This document shows, in pieces, positions 1 through 8,943 of a stretch of DNA of 38,800 nucleotides. The DNA comes from Armatimonadota bacterium (GTDB lineage Bacteria; Bacteroidota; Ignavibacteria; OLB7), in NCBI GenBank assembly GCA_020850315.1, contig JADZEY010000068.1, forward strand, positions 1 to 38,800, read 5' to 3'. The notes below the pieces were generated by a model. The model did no database searches and was not told where the DNA came from. It saw only the letters and a list, made by a program, of their open reading frames with translations. Positions within the stretch are counted from its first letter, which is position 1, and each line of letters begins with the position of its first letter. The translations under genes were made by a program, and so were the position numbers.

Positions 1-55
1 CAATTCGTGGAATTGCTTAACGGAGAGTCCCGTTAAGGATCGAAGAATCCGATCG
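1..55. other. Three consecutive small hairpins at the window edge
   Basis: Three short inverted repeats follow each other: CAATT/AATTG (1-5 with 11-15), a perfect 8-bp stem CTTAACGG/CCGTTAAG (16-23 with 30-37) and GATCG/CGATC (38-42 with 50-54). They could be the 3' end of a structured RNA, a terminator region of a gene outside the window, or part of a repeat. There is no strong T-run after them. The identity is unknown because the left part is cut off. Confidence 0.3.
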
Positions 56-149
56 TTGCTTATTGCTCGTTGGATGTTCAGCATGTTTTTCTTGCTAACT
101 TAACCTATTCCTGAATAAGTCTATTATCTACCAACAACATCTACTACGT

Positions 150-686
150 ATGGCTCACATCGAACTCAACAACCCATATCCTGGAATTTCTGGGCTATTA
201 GCCTTCCGCCCTGTGACAGCGGCACCACTGAATCATCTTGCCGAAACAATTCTTCGGGGGGAATCCCCACTATCGCAAGGTGAACGTGAGTTGATTGCCG
301 GCTATGTCTCGTTCCTGAATAACTGTCGCTTTTGTACTGGCTGCCATATCGGCGCGGCGCAGTGCTTGCTGAACGATGACGGAACCCTGATGGCGCAAGT
401 AAAACAGGACGCAGAAAGTGCCGACATTTCGGAGAAAATGAAGGCATTATTAGCAATTGCCGCCGCTGTCCAAAAAACCGGAAAGGCCGTGACAGAGGAA
501 CTTATTGCCCGCGCAAAATCAACCGGAGCAAGCGATACTGAACTGCACGACACGGTGCTGATTGCAGCCGCCTTCTGCATGTTCAACCGCTACGTTGATG
601 GGCTTGGAACATGGGCACCAGAAGACGATGCAAGCTACGTCAATGCCGGAAAGCATTTGGCTAAGAATGGATATTTAGAGAAATAA
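150..686 (+). CDS. Carboxymuconolactone decarboxylase / AhpD-like peroxidase-related protein
   Basis: A 178-residue, all-helical protein of the AhpD/CMD superfamily. The diagnostic segment is N58-C59-R-F-C62-T-G-C65-H66: members of this superfamily carry a CxxC pair followed by a His in the same helix and use it for thiol-based peroxide reduction. Here a third cysteine sits directly before the His, so the redox pair could be C59/C62 or C62/C65. The stretch after it (KMKALLAIAAAVQKTGKAVT, then an ELHDTVLIAAAF helix) matches the usual order of 'peroxidase-related' proteins. It is probably cytosolic and acts in oxidative-stress defence; the substrate is not deducible. It ends 17 bases before the convergent gene at 704-3817. 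The start is ATG with no clear ribosome binding site. Confidence 0.8.
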   Translation: MAHIELNNPYPGISGLLAFRPVTAAPLNHLAETILRGESPLSQGERELIAGYVSFLNNCRFCTGCHIGAAQCLLNDDGTLMAQVKQDAESADISEKMKALLAIAAAVQKTGKAVTEELIARAKSTGASDTELHDTVLIAAAFCMFNRYVDGLGTWAPEDDASYVNAGKHLAKNGYLEK

Positions 687-703
687 TCAGCTGCTCGTTA
701 TCC

Positions 704-3700
704 CTAGAAATCATACCCCAACGACAAATAATACTTTGGGGGACTCCACGATTCTAAATTATAGCTCCACGCTACATCCAACCGCGCAGGAAGGCCGAAC
801 AGATATGTGCGAAACCCAAATCCGGTGCCGATTAGCAGGTCATCGGTGATGGTGTTTCCGGCGGCATCTTGCTGGGTAAGATGTAGCGTGGAATTCCATG
901 CTGCGCCAATATCGGTGAAGATATTCCCCTGTAAATACAACGGAACTGCACCACCAACAATTGCTTGCAGCAGCGGGAATCGAATCTCCGCATTTGCCAA
1001 ACCATAATTGCTCCCTACCGATTCGCTAAAATTGAAGCCACGCATGGGATAACCTGGAGTAAAGAAGAAGAAATCTTCGGGATTGTCAAATGCCCCTCGA
1101 TCGCTGAACTCATAATTCAACCACCCTTCCTGCCCTCCTAAAAAGAATTTCTGCGGGTTTGGCCCAAAGCTTGCCCCACCAGCAAAGCGAAGTGCCAAGC
1201 TGGAAAAGCCATCACGATCGAACGGGACGTAGTGGCGGAAATCCCCCAACAGTGAATAGAACCCAACGCCAGCATTTCCCAATTTTGGGCTTCCCTGCGC
1301 GGTGATGTTGTAGCGTGAACCTTTATTTGGCGAAAAGAACCATGGGGAAGAATTATCGAACACATAGCTAAAGGAAGGGATAAACATCATCTTCCCTTCG
1401 TCTGGTTGTGGGTCCCCTAACTGCATGGATTCGCGGCTGATGTACATGACCGAAATTCCTAAATCCAAGCGCGTAAATCTATCGAATGGATAGGCAGCTT
1501 GGCTTTGCAACCCAAGCTGGCGGAAACGGGTTAGATAGTAATTCGCATCCACCCCCGGCAGGTATCCGAACGCTGAGTTTTGGGAAATGCCAACACCATA
1601 ATCCATTCTGTCGGGTAGATATAAATAGCTTACCGAAAAATCACTGTTTTTCAAATCCATTTGCAAATTGGTTGTTGCAAAAATCTGGTGGTCGCCAAGC
1701 ACATCGCTGAACAGCATTTGAATTGTTCCTTGCGCGCCATAAAACGGGTCGTAGGTTCCGCCGGCTTGCACAAAATCGGAGCTAAATTTCACCTTGTAGT
1801 CCTTGCTGGTAAAATCACCGGAATCCACGCGGCTATCCACGGTTGTGCGCACTGTTGCTGGGGTATCCGATGCTCTCCCTCCCGATGGAGGAAGCGAGGC
1901 AACCGCATCGTCAGGGTCAACCCGTACTGAGCCATACCCATCAACTGAAGTAACCGTAGTGACAGCAACTTCCGGTGCAAGAGTATCAGCTTTTGTGCTG
2001 GTTGCTCCGGCCTCTACTTTCTGTTCATCCAAAAATTTTGTTTGTGGCAGGGTATCGGTTTCGTACCGCAACGTAAATGGAATTCGCAGAAGGAAGATGT
2101 CGTAGCCATCATCGTTCCAAGCATTAAACAGCAATTTGGAATCATCGCTGGAAATTGCAAGCTGGTCAATGCCAGAAATTGAGTTGGTAAGCACACGGGT
2201 GGCTCCGCTGGAATCGCGCAGGTAAATGTTGTTGATACCATTGCGGTCGGAAATATAAAGCAAGTTTCCGCCAGCCCCGGGCGTTGGCGATTTTTCGATA
2301 ATTGTTGGGGTGTTTGTGATGCGTGCCAACTCCCGACCGTCAATGCCGATGGAGTAAATATCGCTGGAATGATAATCGTAATTCCAGATCAGCGTGTTGC
2401 GGCGGTTTGCCGTTCCAACAGGGTTGTCGCGGCGATCGCTGACAAAGTAAATTGTGCGGTTATCGCGCTCCCATTGCGGGTCGTGGTCGCTGTAGATATC
2501 ATCGGTGATATTGACTAAATCACGTGATTTCAACTCGTACACATAAATATCCGACTGATCCCCCTTAATCCCCTGGAAGGCCAAACGCTCGCCATCGGGC
2601 GACCAAGCCACCGAGTAGATAGCATCCATATCAAATTCCAATTTTCTCTCATCACCCGTCTTCAAATCAAAAATAAAAATTGCGTCCTTCCCTATTGATT
2701 TCACTGATAGTGAAATACGGCGGCTATCCGGAGACCAAGCAATGGATGGAGTCAGAAGATGGAGCTCCTCAAAATTCACATCGCTCTCACCTTCAAAAAT
2801 TTGCTCCACTTTTTCCGGCTTGTCAATGTCGGCAACATACACCGAGCGGAAGCCGTCGCGGTCGCTGATAAATGCGAAGCGGCGACCATCGGGTGAGATG
2901 GAAGGGGATGTGTTAAAAAATGATCCCTCTTTTTTGTGATTTGTCAGCTTGTTAGCAAAATCGACAGGGCGTTTGCGGTCGGCAATATCAGGCCAGTATT
3001 GTTTTTTTAGATCGTGCTTCCACTGCTCGCTAAATTCACTCAGATCTTTCCCAAATGCTGCTCGGAAGGCTTCATCAAGGTTTCCGGTTGACTTGCAGCG
3101 GTTTAGCAGTTCGGCAATTTTTTCGCGTCCATAATTTTTTTCCACATACCAATAGAAGGCTTGCCCGCCACGGTAAGCGAAATAACCACCAAGCTCCTGC
3201 AAATCAGGAAGGTAGTTTCCGATAACAGCATCACGGATGAACATATCCGTTTCGATATCATATCCACCTTGCGATTCGAATTCGGCAAGCCCTTCGTTCA
3301 TCCAAATTGGGAGCATGAACTGGACGTTGTTACTGATAAGTTGCTGGATAGACCCCCCATAAAATTTATCGTTCAACACAGCGTGAACAAGTTCATGGTG
3401 GATAACATGACGGAATTTTTCCCAATCCCCCTCGAAGGGAACCACCACCCGATTTTTGAACAACTCCGTCACCCCCCCCACCCCTTCAGGAAGATATTCG
3501 CCGATGACGTTGGTTTGCTGGAAGTCGTTTTTGGAATTGTAGAGGATGATGGCAACACGGGCGTTGATACGATACCGCCAATGATCCTGAATTTCGGCCA
3601 GCGCGTGTTCGATGACGTTTGCGGTGAATTTTGCCAAATTCAGCCCGGCTTCGTCGTAGTAGTAAATATCGAAATGGTCGGTCTGAATATATTTCCAGAC

Positions 3701-3817
3701 AAATGAGCGGTACTGCAATTTATTTTTGCCAAACTGCTGGGCGTTGCTGCTGCTGGCAATTATCAGTAGCAATGCTACGACGATAAGCCCGACGGTTGGA
3801 GATTTATGTTGGCCCAT
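704..3817 (-). CDS. Gluzincin-type peptidase / TolB-like propeller / outer-membrane barrel fusion protein
   Basis: A 1037-residue exported protein with a signal peptide (residues 1-26, cut after SSSNA). Residues ~35-270 form a peptidase-MA-like domain with H141-E142-L-V-H145 and a downstream N174-E175-G-L-A-E179, the zinc-binding layout of gluzincin metalloproteases. Residues ~300-600 contain TolB/WD40-like strands of the type SPDGRRFAF.SDRDG..., at least six times. After a low-complexity Thr/Ser/Asp linker (~605-670) comes a ~350-residue beta-barrel resembling the C-terminal half of Omp85/surface-antigen proteins, ending in ...LGYDF, a terminal aromatic expected of a BAM substrate. It is likely an outer-membrane protein presenting a periplasmic peptidase and propeller. 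It lies 81 bases downstream of the VWA/WD40 gene on the same strand. Function is inferred from domains only. Confidence 0.85.
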   Translation of the reverse strand: MGQHKSPTVGLIVVALLLIIASSSNAQQFGKNKLQYRSFVWKYIQTDHFDIYYYDEAGLNLAKFTANVIEHALAEIQDHWRYRINARVAIILYNSKNDFQQTNVIGEYLPEGVGGVTELFKNRVVVPFEGDWEKFRHVIHHELVHAVLNDKFYGGSIQQLISNNVQFMLPIWMNEGLAEFESQGGYDIETDMFIRDAVIGNYLPDLQELGGYFAYRGGQAFYWYVEKNYGREKIAELLNRCKSTGNLDEAFRAAFGKDLSEFSEQWKHDLKKQYWPDIADRKRPVDFANKLTNHKKEGSFFNTSPSISPDGRRFAFISDRDGFRSVYVADIDKPEKVEQIFEGESDVNFEELHLLTPSIAWSPDSRRISLSVKSIGKDAIFIFDLKTGDERKLEFDMDAIYSVAWSPDGERLAFQGIKGDQSDIYVYELKSRDLVNITDDIYSDHDPQWERDNRTIYFVSDRRDNPVGTANRRNTLIWNYDYHSSDIYSIGIDGRELARITNTPTIIEKSPTPGAGGNLLYISDRNGINNIYLRDSSGATRVLTNSISGIDQLAISSDDSKLLFNAWNDDGYDIFLLRIPFTLRYETDTLPQTKFLDEQKVEAGATSTKADTLAPEVAVTTVTSVDGYGSVRVDPDDAVASLPPSGGRASDTPATVRTTVDSRVDSGDFTSKDYKVKFSSDFVQAGGTYDPFYGAQGTIQMLFSDVLGDHQIFATTNLQMDLKNSDFSVSYLYLPDRMDYGVGISQNSAFGYLPGVDANYYLTRFRQLGLQSQAAYPFDRFTRLDLGISVMYISRESMQLGDPQPDEGKMMFIPSFSYVFDNSSPWFFSPNKGSRYNITAQGSPKLGNAGVGFYSLLGDFRHYVPFDRDGFSSLALRFAGGASFGPNPQKFFLGGQEGWLNYEFSDRGAFDNPEDFFFFTPGYPMRGFNFSESVGSNYGLANAEIRFPLLQAIVGGAVPLYLQGNIFTDIGAAWNSTLHLTQQDAAGNTITDDLLIGTGFGFRTYLFGLPARLDVAWSYNLESWSPPKYYLSLGYDF

Positions 3818-3898
3818 AGTGGGTATCAGTCCTTGGTTCGTTGTTAATTCTTTGCTTCGTCAAGCATATTCGCAAGGCAAAAATGGAGCGTTGGTTGC

Positions 3899-6800
3899 CT
3901 ACCGTTGCACCGCAAACTTACGTGTCAATCGTGCTGTTGGGGTTTCCAGTTTGTAGAAATAGGTGCCGTTGGGCAACGATTCTGTTGGAATGACGACGGA
4001 ATGCTCCCCTGCTTGCATCGACCCGTTGCACAAGGTTTGAAGTTGCTGGGCATTGCTGTTCCAGAGGGTTAGCATGGTATGCCCCGGCTCTATCAAACTG
4101 AACTCCACAACAACCTGGTCCCCAGCCGGGTTTGGGAAGCCTGGGCGCAGGAACAGCCGGGCATCGGGATTGAACAAGCGGGTTACGCGTTGATCCTTGC
4201 ACAAATCCAGCAACTGAACTTCCCCATGCTGCAACGTTGCTTGAACAGGGCACTCAATCTCCCATTCCAGCGAGTCAATGCTCAGTTGCGACCACTCGGC
4301 ATTTCCAAGACCCGCAACCATGGTGGCAACAAACAAGGTGTCGCTTGCTCCGTTCCACACTCCATGGATGGTGATGGTGCGCTGGCCGTCGGCAATGCTG
4401 CTTGCCGCGCCGGAATCGAGCGGCAGCAACACCGAGGCATTGCAGCCCAGCACTATTCTAAACCGCCGCACCCCAGATTCCGCCACGTTGCTGGCGTTCC
4501 GAAGAAGTACCGGAACGGTGATTACCTCCCCGGCTTTCACCCGCAGTGTGTCGGGAACGGCAACCGTGACAGCCGCGACAATATCGGCACAGACCCCTTC
4601 CCCAACTAATGGAATTATTACAGCATCAGGTTCCCCCCCCCATTCGCTGGAGGCAATCACCTTCATCCTTCCATTTGCCAACCCAAGCCGCGTTGGGCTG
4701 AAACGAAGAGGGATAGAGTGAGATTCCCCAGGAAGAAGAGTAATGGGGAAGAATTGAGCCAGCATGGAAAACTGCAGAGTATCCGGCCCGATTGCGCTAA
4801 CGGAGAGCAGCCGAACCGGAAGCGAACTGGTGTTGGATAGCGTCACTGTGGCCGTGTCATCCTGGCTGGTTCCCAAACGAACTTTTCCGAAATCAATAAG
4901 GTTTCCGTTTAGTGCCAACTCTGGCAAGATTCCTTCGCCGCGAAGCTCGGCAATCGTGCTGCCAAAATTGCCACGAAGCTGAACCATGGCGGTTCTGATC
5001 CCCACGGCTTGCGGGGCAAACCGAAACTCAATCGTGCCGCAAGCCCCGGGTGGCAGCAGCAACGGCAACCGCGCAGCCACAACCGAAAACTGAGCCGTGG
5101 CCCCGGCCACAAGGGTGATGGAATCAACCCGGATGATTGCTGCCGAGCGGTTGCACAACCAAGCAGTCAGCACCGAGTCGCGGCGGCTTCCAACAATCAC
5201 CTTTCCCAAATCAACTGCGGCCAATCCCGGCGTGGCTCTGACGATGCTCCAGAGGCTATCGGATTGGTCGCTTTGGATAGGCTCGGGGGCAATGTTCCAG
5301 ATGCGGGCGGTGCTGTCCTGCTGGGCACTGATAATCCGGTAGCCATTGCCGTTAAAATCGGAACCGAGTGAGAGCACATCCCCCCCGCCGAACGTGGCAA
5401 TCAATGCTTGCGACTGCCGATTCCACAGCGTCACATATCCCCCATTGGCCACTGGCCCAAACGTGCTGATAGCAACCTGCGTTCCGTTGGGGCTGACGTT
5501 GGCGGAGAAGCCCCCTTCGGTGAACTGAGCAATGGCCGCGCCGGTTGCCGCATCCCACATCTGCACGTTGGTGCTGGCGGTGATAAGCCCTGTGCCATCG
5601 GGGGTCCATTCCACCGTGTGGACAATGGCGGTGAAACCAGTGAGGCGAAGCAGTTCGTTCCCATTGAAGCGGTCCCACACGCGGACGGTGCGGTCGTATC
5701 CCCCCGATGTCGCAATTCGCGTTCCGTCAGGGCTGAAAGCAATGTGAGTGATGTAGCTGGTATGCCCTTTCAGAGTGCGGAGCAGTGTTCCGGTGGCAAC
5801 GTCCCACACTTCTGCGTCGTTGTCCGGTTTGGCCCCAATTCCGGTGGTGGCGGCAACCGTTCCATCGGGGCTGAAGTCGGCAAACGTTCCATCGCCAAAC
5901 GGCCGTGTGGGAATAAAAAGCTGGCGAACAAGCTGGCCAGTGTTGGCATCCCACAGCCGTCCGCGGCCATCGGTGGCGGTGCTAAGAATCAACGCTCCGT
6001 TGGGGCTGATTGCCACCGAGCGGACAGGGGCGGGATGTTGCAGCTTCAGCAATTCGGCTCCGGTGTAGCTATCCCACACCCGAACGGTGCTGTCCAAGCT
6101 GGCGGTTGCTGCACGCCTTCCGTCTGGGCTGAAGACCGCACGAACCACTGCGCGTTGGTGGCCAAGCAACGTCACCAACGTGTCGCGGCTTAGTGCCGTG
6201 GCACGAAGCAGGCAACGCTCCGATGGCATATCGAGAACACGCCAGCCGTGGCGCAAGCCAACCCCGCTGTCGGTAATCTGATTCCACGTTGCGCTGGCAT
6301 CGGTGCTGAACTCCAATTTCACCCTGTCGGTTGGCAGCACCCCTTCCCACCGCAACTCAACCGAATCATTTACCACCAACTTCTCACCTCCATTTGGCAT
6401 CACAACGCGCAGCGTGGGGGTGGCAGGATTCCGCCCGGGGAAGCCAGCACTCAGGAACACCGTGGTTCCCCCGCAGGGCGTTGCGCTCACCCGAACGGTG
6501 GCAAATGTTTGCAGCGAATCGGTGGGGCGATAGCGGAGGGTGATAGTCCGGCGTTCCCCAGCCGGGATTGTGAACGCCGGGGGCGCACCACCACTAATGA
6601 TGCTGAATTGTGGATCTCCAATTGCAATATCGGTGACAGCAATTGGAGCATCGCCAGCAACAAGCTCAATGGTGGTGTCGCGAAATTGACCGGGGGGAGT
6701 TGGTGGGAACAAGATTCCGGTTGGGATTGCGGTTGCCCGAACAATCGCGCTTGCCGGCGCACGGTAGGAAGCGCGCCCACTGGTCTTCAGTTTGGGAATG

Positions 6801-7705
6801 GCAACTTGCAGATCGCGCTGGGAATTGCAAGCCGAGCCGCTTCGCCAGCGAATCGTGCAAACCCCACCAAACCGCGCATGGCCAAGTATCAGCCGATACG
6901 CCGCGCGTGCTTCGGCTTCGCTGCTCACATTTTGGATGCAGAAACCGCCAGTTTGCGCAGCAATCCGTTGCAGCGGCGGGGGTGCGTCAAGGCCAATCGT
7001 CACGCAGTAGATGGTTGCGCCAACGGCGTTTGCGCGGGCAATCACCACCCCCTCATCCACGTCCGATTGGCCATCGGTCAGCAGCACAATCACACGGCGG
7101 TGCTGGCCCCGCGTGGCAATGTTCAACGCACCCAGCGGGGTTGCCAGCAACGCGCTATCGTAGCTGGTTCCCCCCTGCGGTTTCAGTTGTTCGATAGCCT
7201 CCAGAAGTTTCCAACGTGCGGTGGTGAAATCTTGATTGAGATAGGCGGCATGATCGAAACTGGTGACAGCACACTCAGATCCCCCAAGCGGCAGAAGTTC
7301 AACCCAAGCCTGGGCCGCTGCCCGAGCAATCAGAATACCGGGAGCACCGTAGAACATCGAGCCGGAGACATCAATAGCAAGCACTGAGGAGAGGTCGCGT
7401 GCGGAGGTGCTGGGTGGGCAATCAATCCCGGTCACGGTTCGGGGTTCGCCATTTTCGGTAAGCGTGAAATCGGAAGCGGTGATGCCGGAGATAGGCGTTC
7501 CCAAGCTATCGGACAGAAAGAACGGGAGCGTTAGGTTGGGAAATTCGGTAGTGTCAACAGAGCCAAGCGTCAAGATCGGTTGGGATATTCCCGAATGGCT
7601 GATGACAATGAGCATCAGCAGACAGCTTCCCATCCCGAGAAGCAATGTTCGGAATCGAAGGGATATCACTTGAGTGAAAATCTGGGCGAAAGAATGAATT
7701 TCCAT
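3899..7705 (-). CDS. VWA domain + seven-bladed WD40 propeller + ASH-type domains, T9SS-sorted surface protein
   Basis: A 1268-residue secreted protein counted from the ATG at 7705; a TTG at 7726 would add seven residues, and neither has a clear ribosome binding site. A hydrophobic signal segment is followed by a VWA domain with a full metal site (D112-V-S-G-S, T180, D211). Next come a beta-rich region and then seven WD-type repeats (roughly residues 510-815; blades ending VRVWD, GRLWD, AEVWD, VRVWD, VQMWD, VTLWN, ARIWN), enough for one closed propeller. After that lie two or three ASH/Hydin-like Ig domains and a C-terminal T9SS sorting domain (FPNPAGDQVVVEF... GTYFYKL). It is expected at the cell surface or secreted, probably in ligand binding or adhesion. 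It starts 33 bases after the end of the gene at 7739-8197 and is probably co-transcribed with it. Confidence 0.88.
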   Translation of the reverse strand: MEIHSFAQIFTQVISLRFRTLLLGMGSCLLMLIVISHSGISQPILTLGSVDTTEFPNLTLPFFLSDSLGTPISGITASDFTLTENGEPRTVTGIDCPPSTSARDLSSVLAIDVSGSMFYGAPGILIARAAAQAWVELLPLGGSECAVTSFDHAAYLNQDFTTARWKLLEAIEQLKPQGGTSYDSALLATPLGALNIATRGQHRRVIVLLTDGQSDVDEGVVIARANAVGATIYCVTIGLDAPPPLQRIAAQTGGFCIQNVSSEAEARAAYRLILGHARFGGVCTIRWRSGSACNSQRDLQVAIPKLKTSGRASYRAPASAIVRATAIPTGILFPPTPPGQFRDTTIELVAGDAPIAVTDIAIGDPQFSIISGGAPPAFTIPAGERRTITLRYRPTDSLQTFATVRVSATPCGGTTVFLSAGFPGRNPATPTLRVVMPNGGEKLVVNDSVELRWEGVLPTDRVKLEFSTDASATWNQITDSGVGLRHGWRVLDMPSERCLLRATALSRDTLVTLLGHQRAVVRAVFSPDGRRAATASLDSTVRVWDSYTGAELLKLQHPAPVRSVAISPNGALILSTATDGRGRLWDANTGQLVRQLFIPTRPFGDGTFADFSPDGTVAATTGIGAKPDNDAEVWDVATGTLLRTLKGHTSYITHIAFSPDGTRIATSGGYDRTVRVWDRFNGNELLRLTGFTAIVHTVEWTPDGTGLITASTNVQMWDAATGAAIAQFTEGGFSANVSPNGTQVAISTFGPVANGGYVTLWNRQSQALIATFGGGDVLSLGSDFNGNGYRIISAQQDSTARIWNIAPEPIQSDQSDSLWSIVRATPGLAAVDLGKVIVGSRRDSVLTAWLCNRSAAIIRVDSITLVAGATAQFSVVAARLPLLLPPGACGTIEFRFAPQAVGIRTAMVQLRGNFGSTIAELRGEGILPELALNGNLIDFGKVRLGTSQDDTATVTLSNTSSLPVRLLSVSAIGPDTLQFSMLAQFFPITLLPGESHSIPLRFSPTRLGLANGRMKVIASSEWGGEPDAVIIPLVGEGVCADIVAAVTVAVPDTLRVKAGEVITVPVLLRNASNVAESGVRRFRIVLGCNASVLLPLDSGAASSIADGQRTITIHGVWNGASDTLFVATMVAGLGNAEWSQLSIDSLEWEIECPVQATLQHGEVQLLDLCKDQRVTRLFNPDARLFLRPGFPNPAGDQVVVEFSLIEPGHTMLTLWNSNAQQLQTLCNGSMQAGEHSVVIPTESLPNGTYFYKLETPTARLTRKFAVQR

Positions 7706-7738
7706 GATGCAATGAACACCGAACAAGAAGTGAGGTTA

Positions 7739-8197
7739 TCATCTACCGGGAAGATTTTTCCCGGTGAGCAAGCCATGGAAGCGATACACCACGGTTCCGT
7801 CATCGGTCAATTCTGGATGCGCCGCGCCGTGTCGGCACAGCTCCTCGATGGCCCCTTGCGCCTCGCCGATGGTGATCGGTGAATCAAGCGCGATTTGTGC
7901 AAGGGTAGCATATCCGCCGGAGCGGGCGGCGGCACTCAGAACCTCTTTCTCCACGTACAACCGCCTGCGGGTTTGCTCAAGCGCGGCAATGTAGCGAAGC
8001 CAAAATATCCCGCAGACCGCAAACCCAGCACCAATCAAGCCGTTGAACATCAGCGCGAAAACACCGCCGGAGCGGATGATAAAATGGGCAAGCTCCATGC
8101 TGGCAATCAGCACACCAATCAGCAGCAGCACGCCGGCACCAAGCCGGGGAAGGAAATCGCCGGGACGACTTTGTGGAAGTGGGTTGTTTGTTTTCAT
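7739..8197 (-). CDS. Small membrane protein with winged-helix-like C-terminus, function unknown
   Basis: A 152-residue protein. Two membrane segments (about residues 18-43 and 47-70) are followed by a soluble ~80-residue tail. The tail (EVLSAAARSGGYATLAQIAL, then IGEAQGAIEELCRHGAA, then DGTVVYRFHGLL) reads like a winged-helix fold: helices, then a beta wing ending in YRFHG. No family name can be given. It is the first gene of a probable operon with the VWA/WD40 protein downstream. Its ATG lies 12 bases from the ATG of the divergent gene at 8210, so its promoter must lie inside or overlap that gene. It could be a membrane-anchored regulator, but nothing shows that directly. Confidence 0.7.
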   Translation of the reverse strand: MKTNNPLPQSRPGDFLPRLGAGVLLLIGVLIASMELAHFIIRSGGVFALMFNGLIGAGFAVCGIFWLRYIAALEQTRRRLYVEKEVLSAAARSGGYATLAQIALDSPITIGEAQGAIEELCRHGAAHPELTDDGTVVYRFHGLLTGKNLPGR

Positions 8198-8209
8198 ACA
8201 GGATCGCTT

Positions 8210-8812
8210 ATGATGTTCAACGACGCAAGGACCATGCCCCAGACGAGTGGCGGTGAAGCAGGTTACGGGGAAAACCTTCCTAAAGCATTTGCGCCAACGT
8301 TTGCCTCCATCCTAACCTGTTGTTTGGCAATTGCCATGCCAGCATCCTTCGGTGGCTGTATGTTCAGCTCCATCAATAATCCCAAATTTGATAAAACCTG
8401 CCTTCATGCTGGTTTTTCTGGAATAGACCATCCAGCAATTGAGATAGGGGTTGGGAATCTGGAATATGGCCAAAAATCAGTGCTGCATCACACTGCCAGC
8501 ATAACCCGAAGCTACGCGATTGCCGCACGTGTTGAGCTGGGCGACACAGCCATGTACGCCATAGAAGGGTCGTTGTGGGGAGGCGGAGCAATCGGAATGG
8601 GACTCAGCGCGGCATACTACACCAACTTCACCGCCAGCAGTTTCTACCTGCGCCCAGAATTTGGCATGGGCGATTTTTCAATCGGGCCAATCTGGTTGCG
8701 CTGGGGGGTTGGCTATAATATCCGGTTTACCCACCGTGCCGTTGCCGAAATGAATCAACCTTTTCTGAACGTCCGCGTGACGGCACCACTGGATACGGTT
8801 TCGATGGAGTGA
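8210..8812 (+). CDS. Possible surface lipoprotein / small beta-rich envelope protein, unknown function
   Basis: A 200-residue protein of unknown family. The start at 8210 (or the adjacent ATG at 8213) is supported by AGGA at 8200-8203; an upstream open stretch in the same frame lies antisense to the neighbouring membrane-protein gene and is not credible. A hydrophobic stretch (ILTCCLAIAMPASFGGC) ends in a lipobox-like FGGC, so Cys50 could be lipidated. The rest is rich in Gly/aromatic alternating strands (ELGDTAMYAIEGSLWGGGA, YYTNFTASSFYLRPEFGMG), as in small outer-membrane barrel or envelope proteins. A strong bidirectional hairpin terminator lies 50 bases downstream. The N-terminus is unusually long for a signal peptide, so a later start is possible. 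Confidence 0.65.
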   Translation: MMFNDARTMPQTSGGEAGYGENLPKAFAPTFASILTCCLAIAMPASFGGCMFSSINNPKFDKTCLHAGFSGIDHPAIEIGVGNLEYGQKSVLHHTASITRSYAIAARVELGDTAMYAIEGSLWGGGAIGMGLSAAYYTNFTASSFYLRPEFGMGDFSIGPIWLRWGVGYNIRFTHRAVAEMNQPFLNVRVTAPLDTVSME

Positions 8813-8862
8813 GATAGGAAACACACATTCAGGATTGTAGAAGCCTTCTTCTCGCGAAACCA

Positions 8863-8906
8863 AAAAACCTTCATACCGACCACACAGGGTCAATATGAAG
8901 GTTTTT
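8863..8906. terminator. Bidirectional intrinsic terminator
   Basis: A perfect 13-bp inverted repeat AAAAACCTTCATA (8863-8875) / TATGAAGGTTTTT (8894-8906) encloses a second small stem GACC/GGTC. The A-run on one side and T-run on the other let it end transcription in both directions, which fits its place between the convergent genes ending at 8812 and 8944. Confidence 0.9.
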
Positions 8907-8943
8907 AGCAATCTATGATGAGGCTTTTTTCCCCTTCCCCTTT

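Noticed and set aside
6248-7387. Long plus-strand open frame of 379 codons
   Set aside because: It is antisense to the VWA part of the T9SS protein and has no recognisable domain.
7895-8209. Extended N-terminus for the plus-strand envelope protein
   Set aside because: It would run antisense through the membrane-protein gene; AGGA at 8200 supports a start at 8210.
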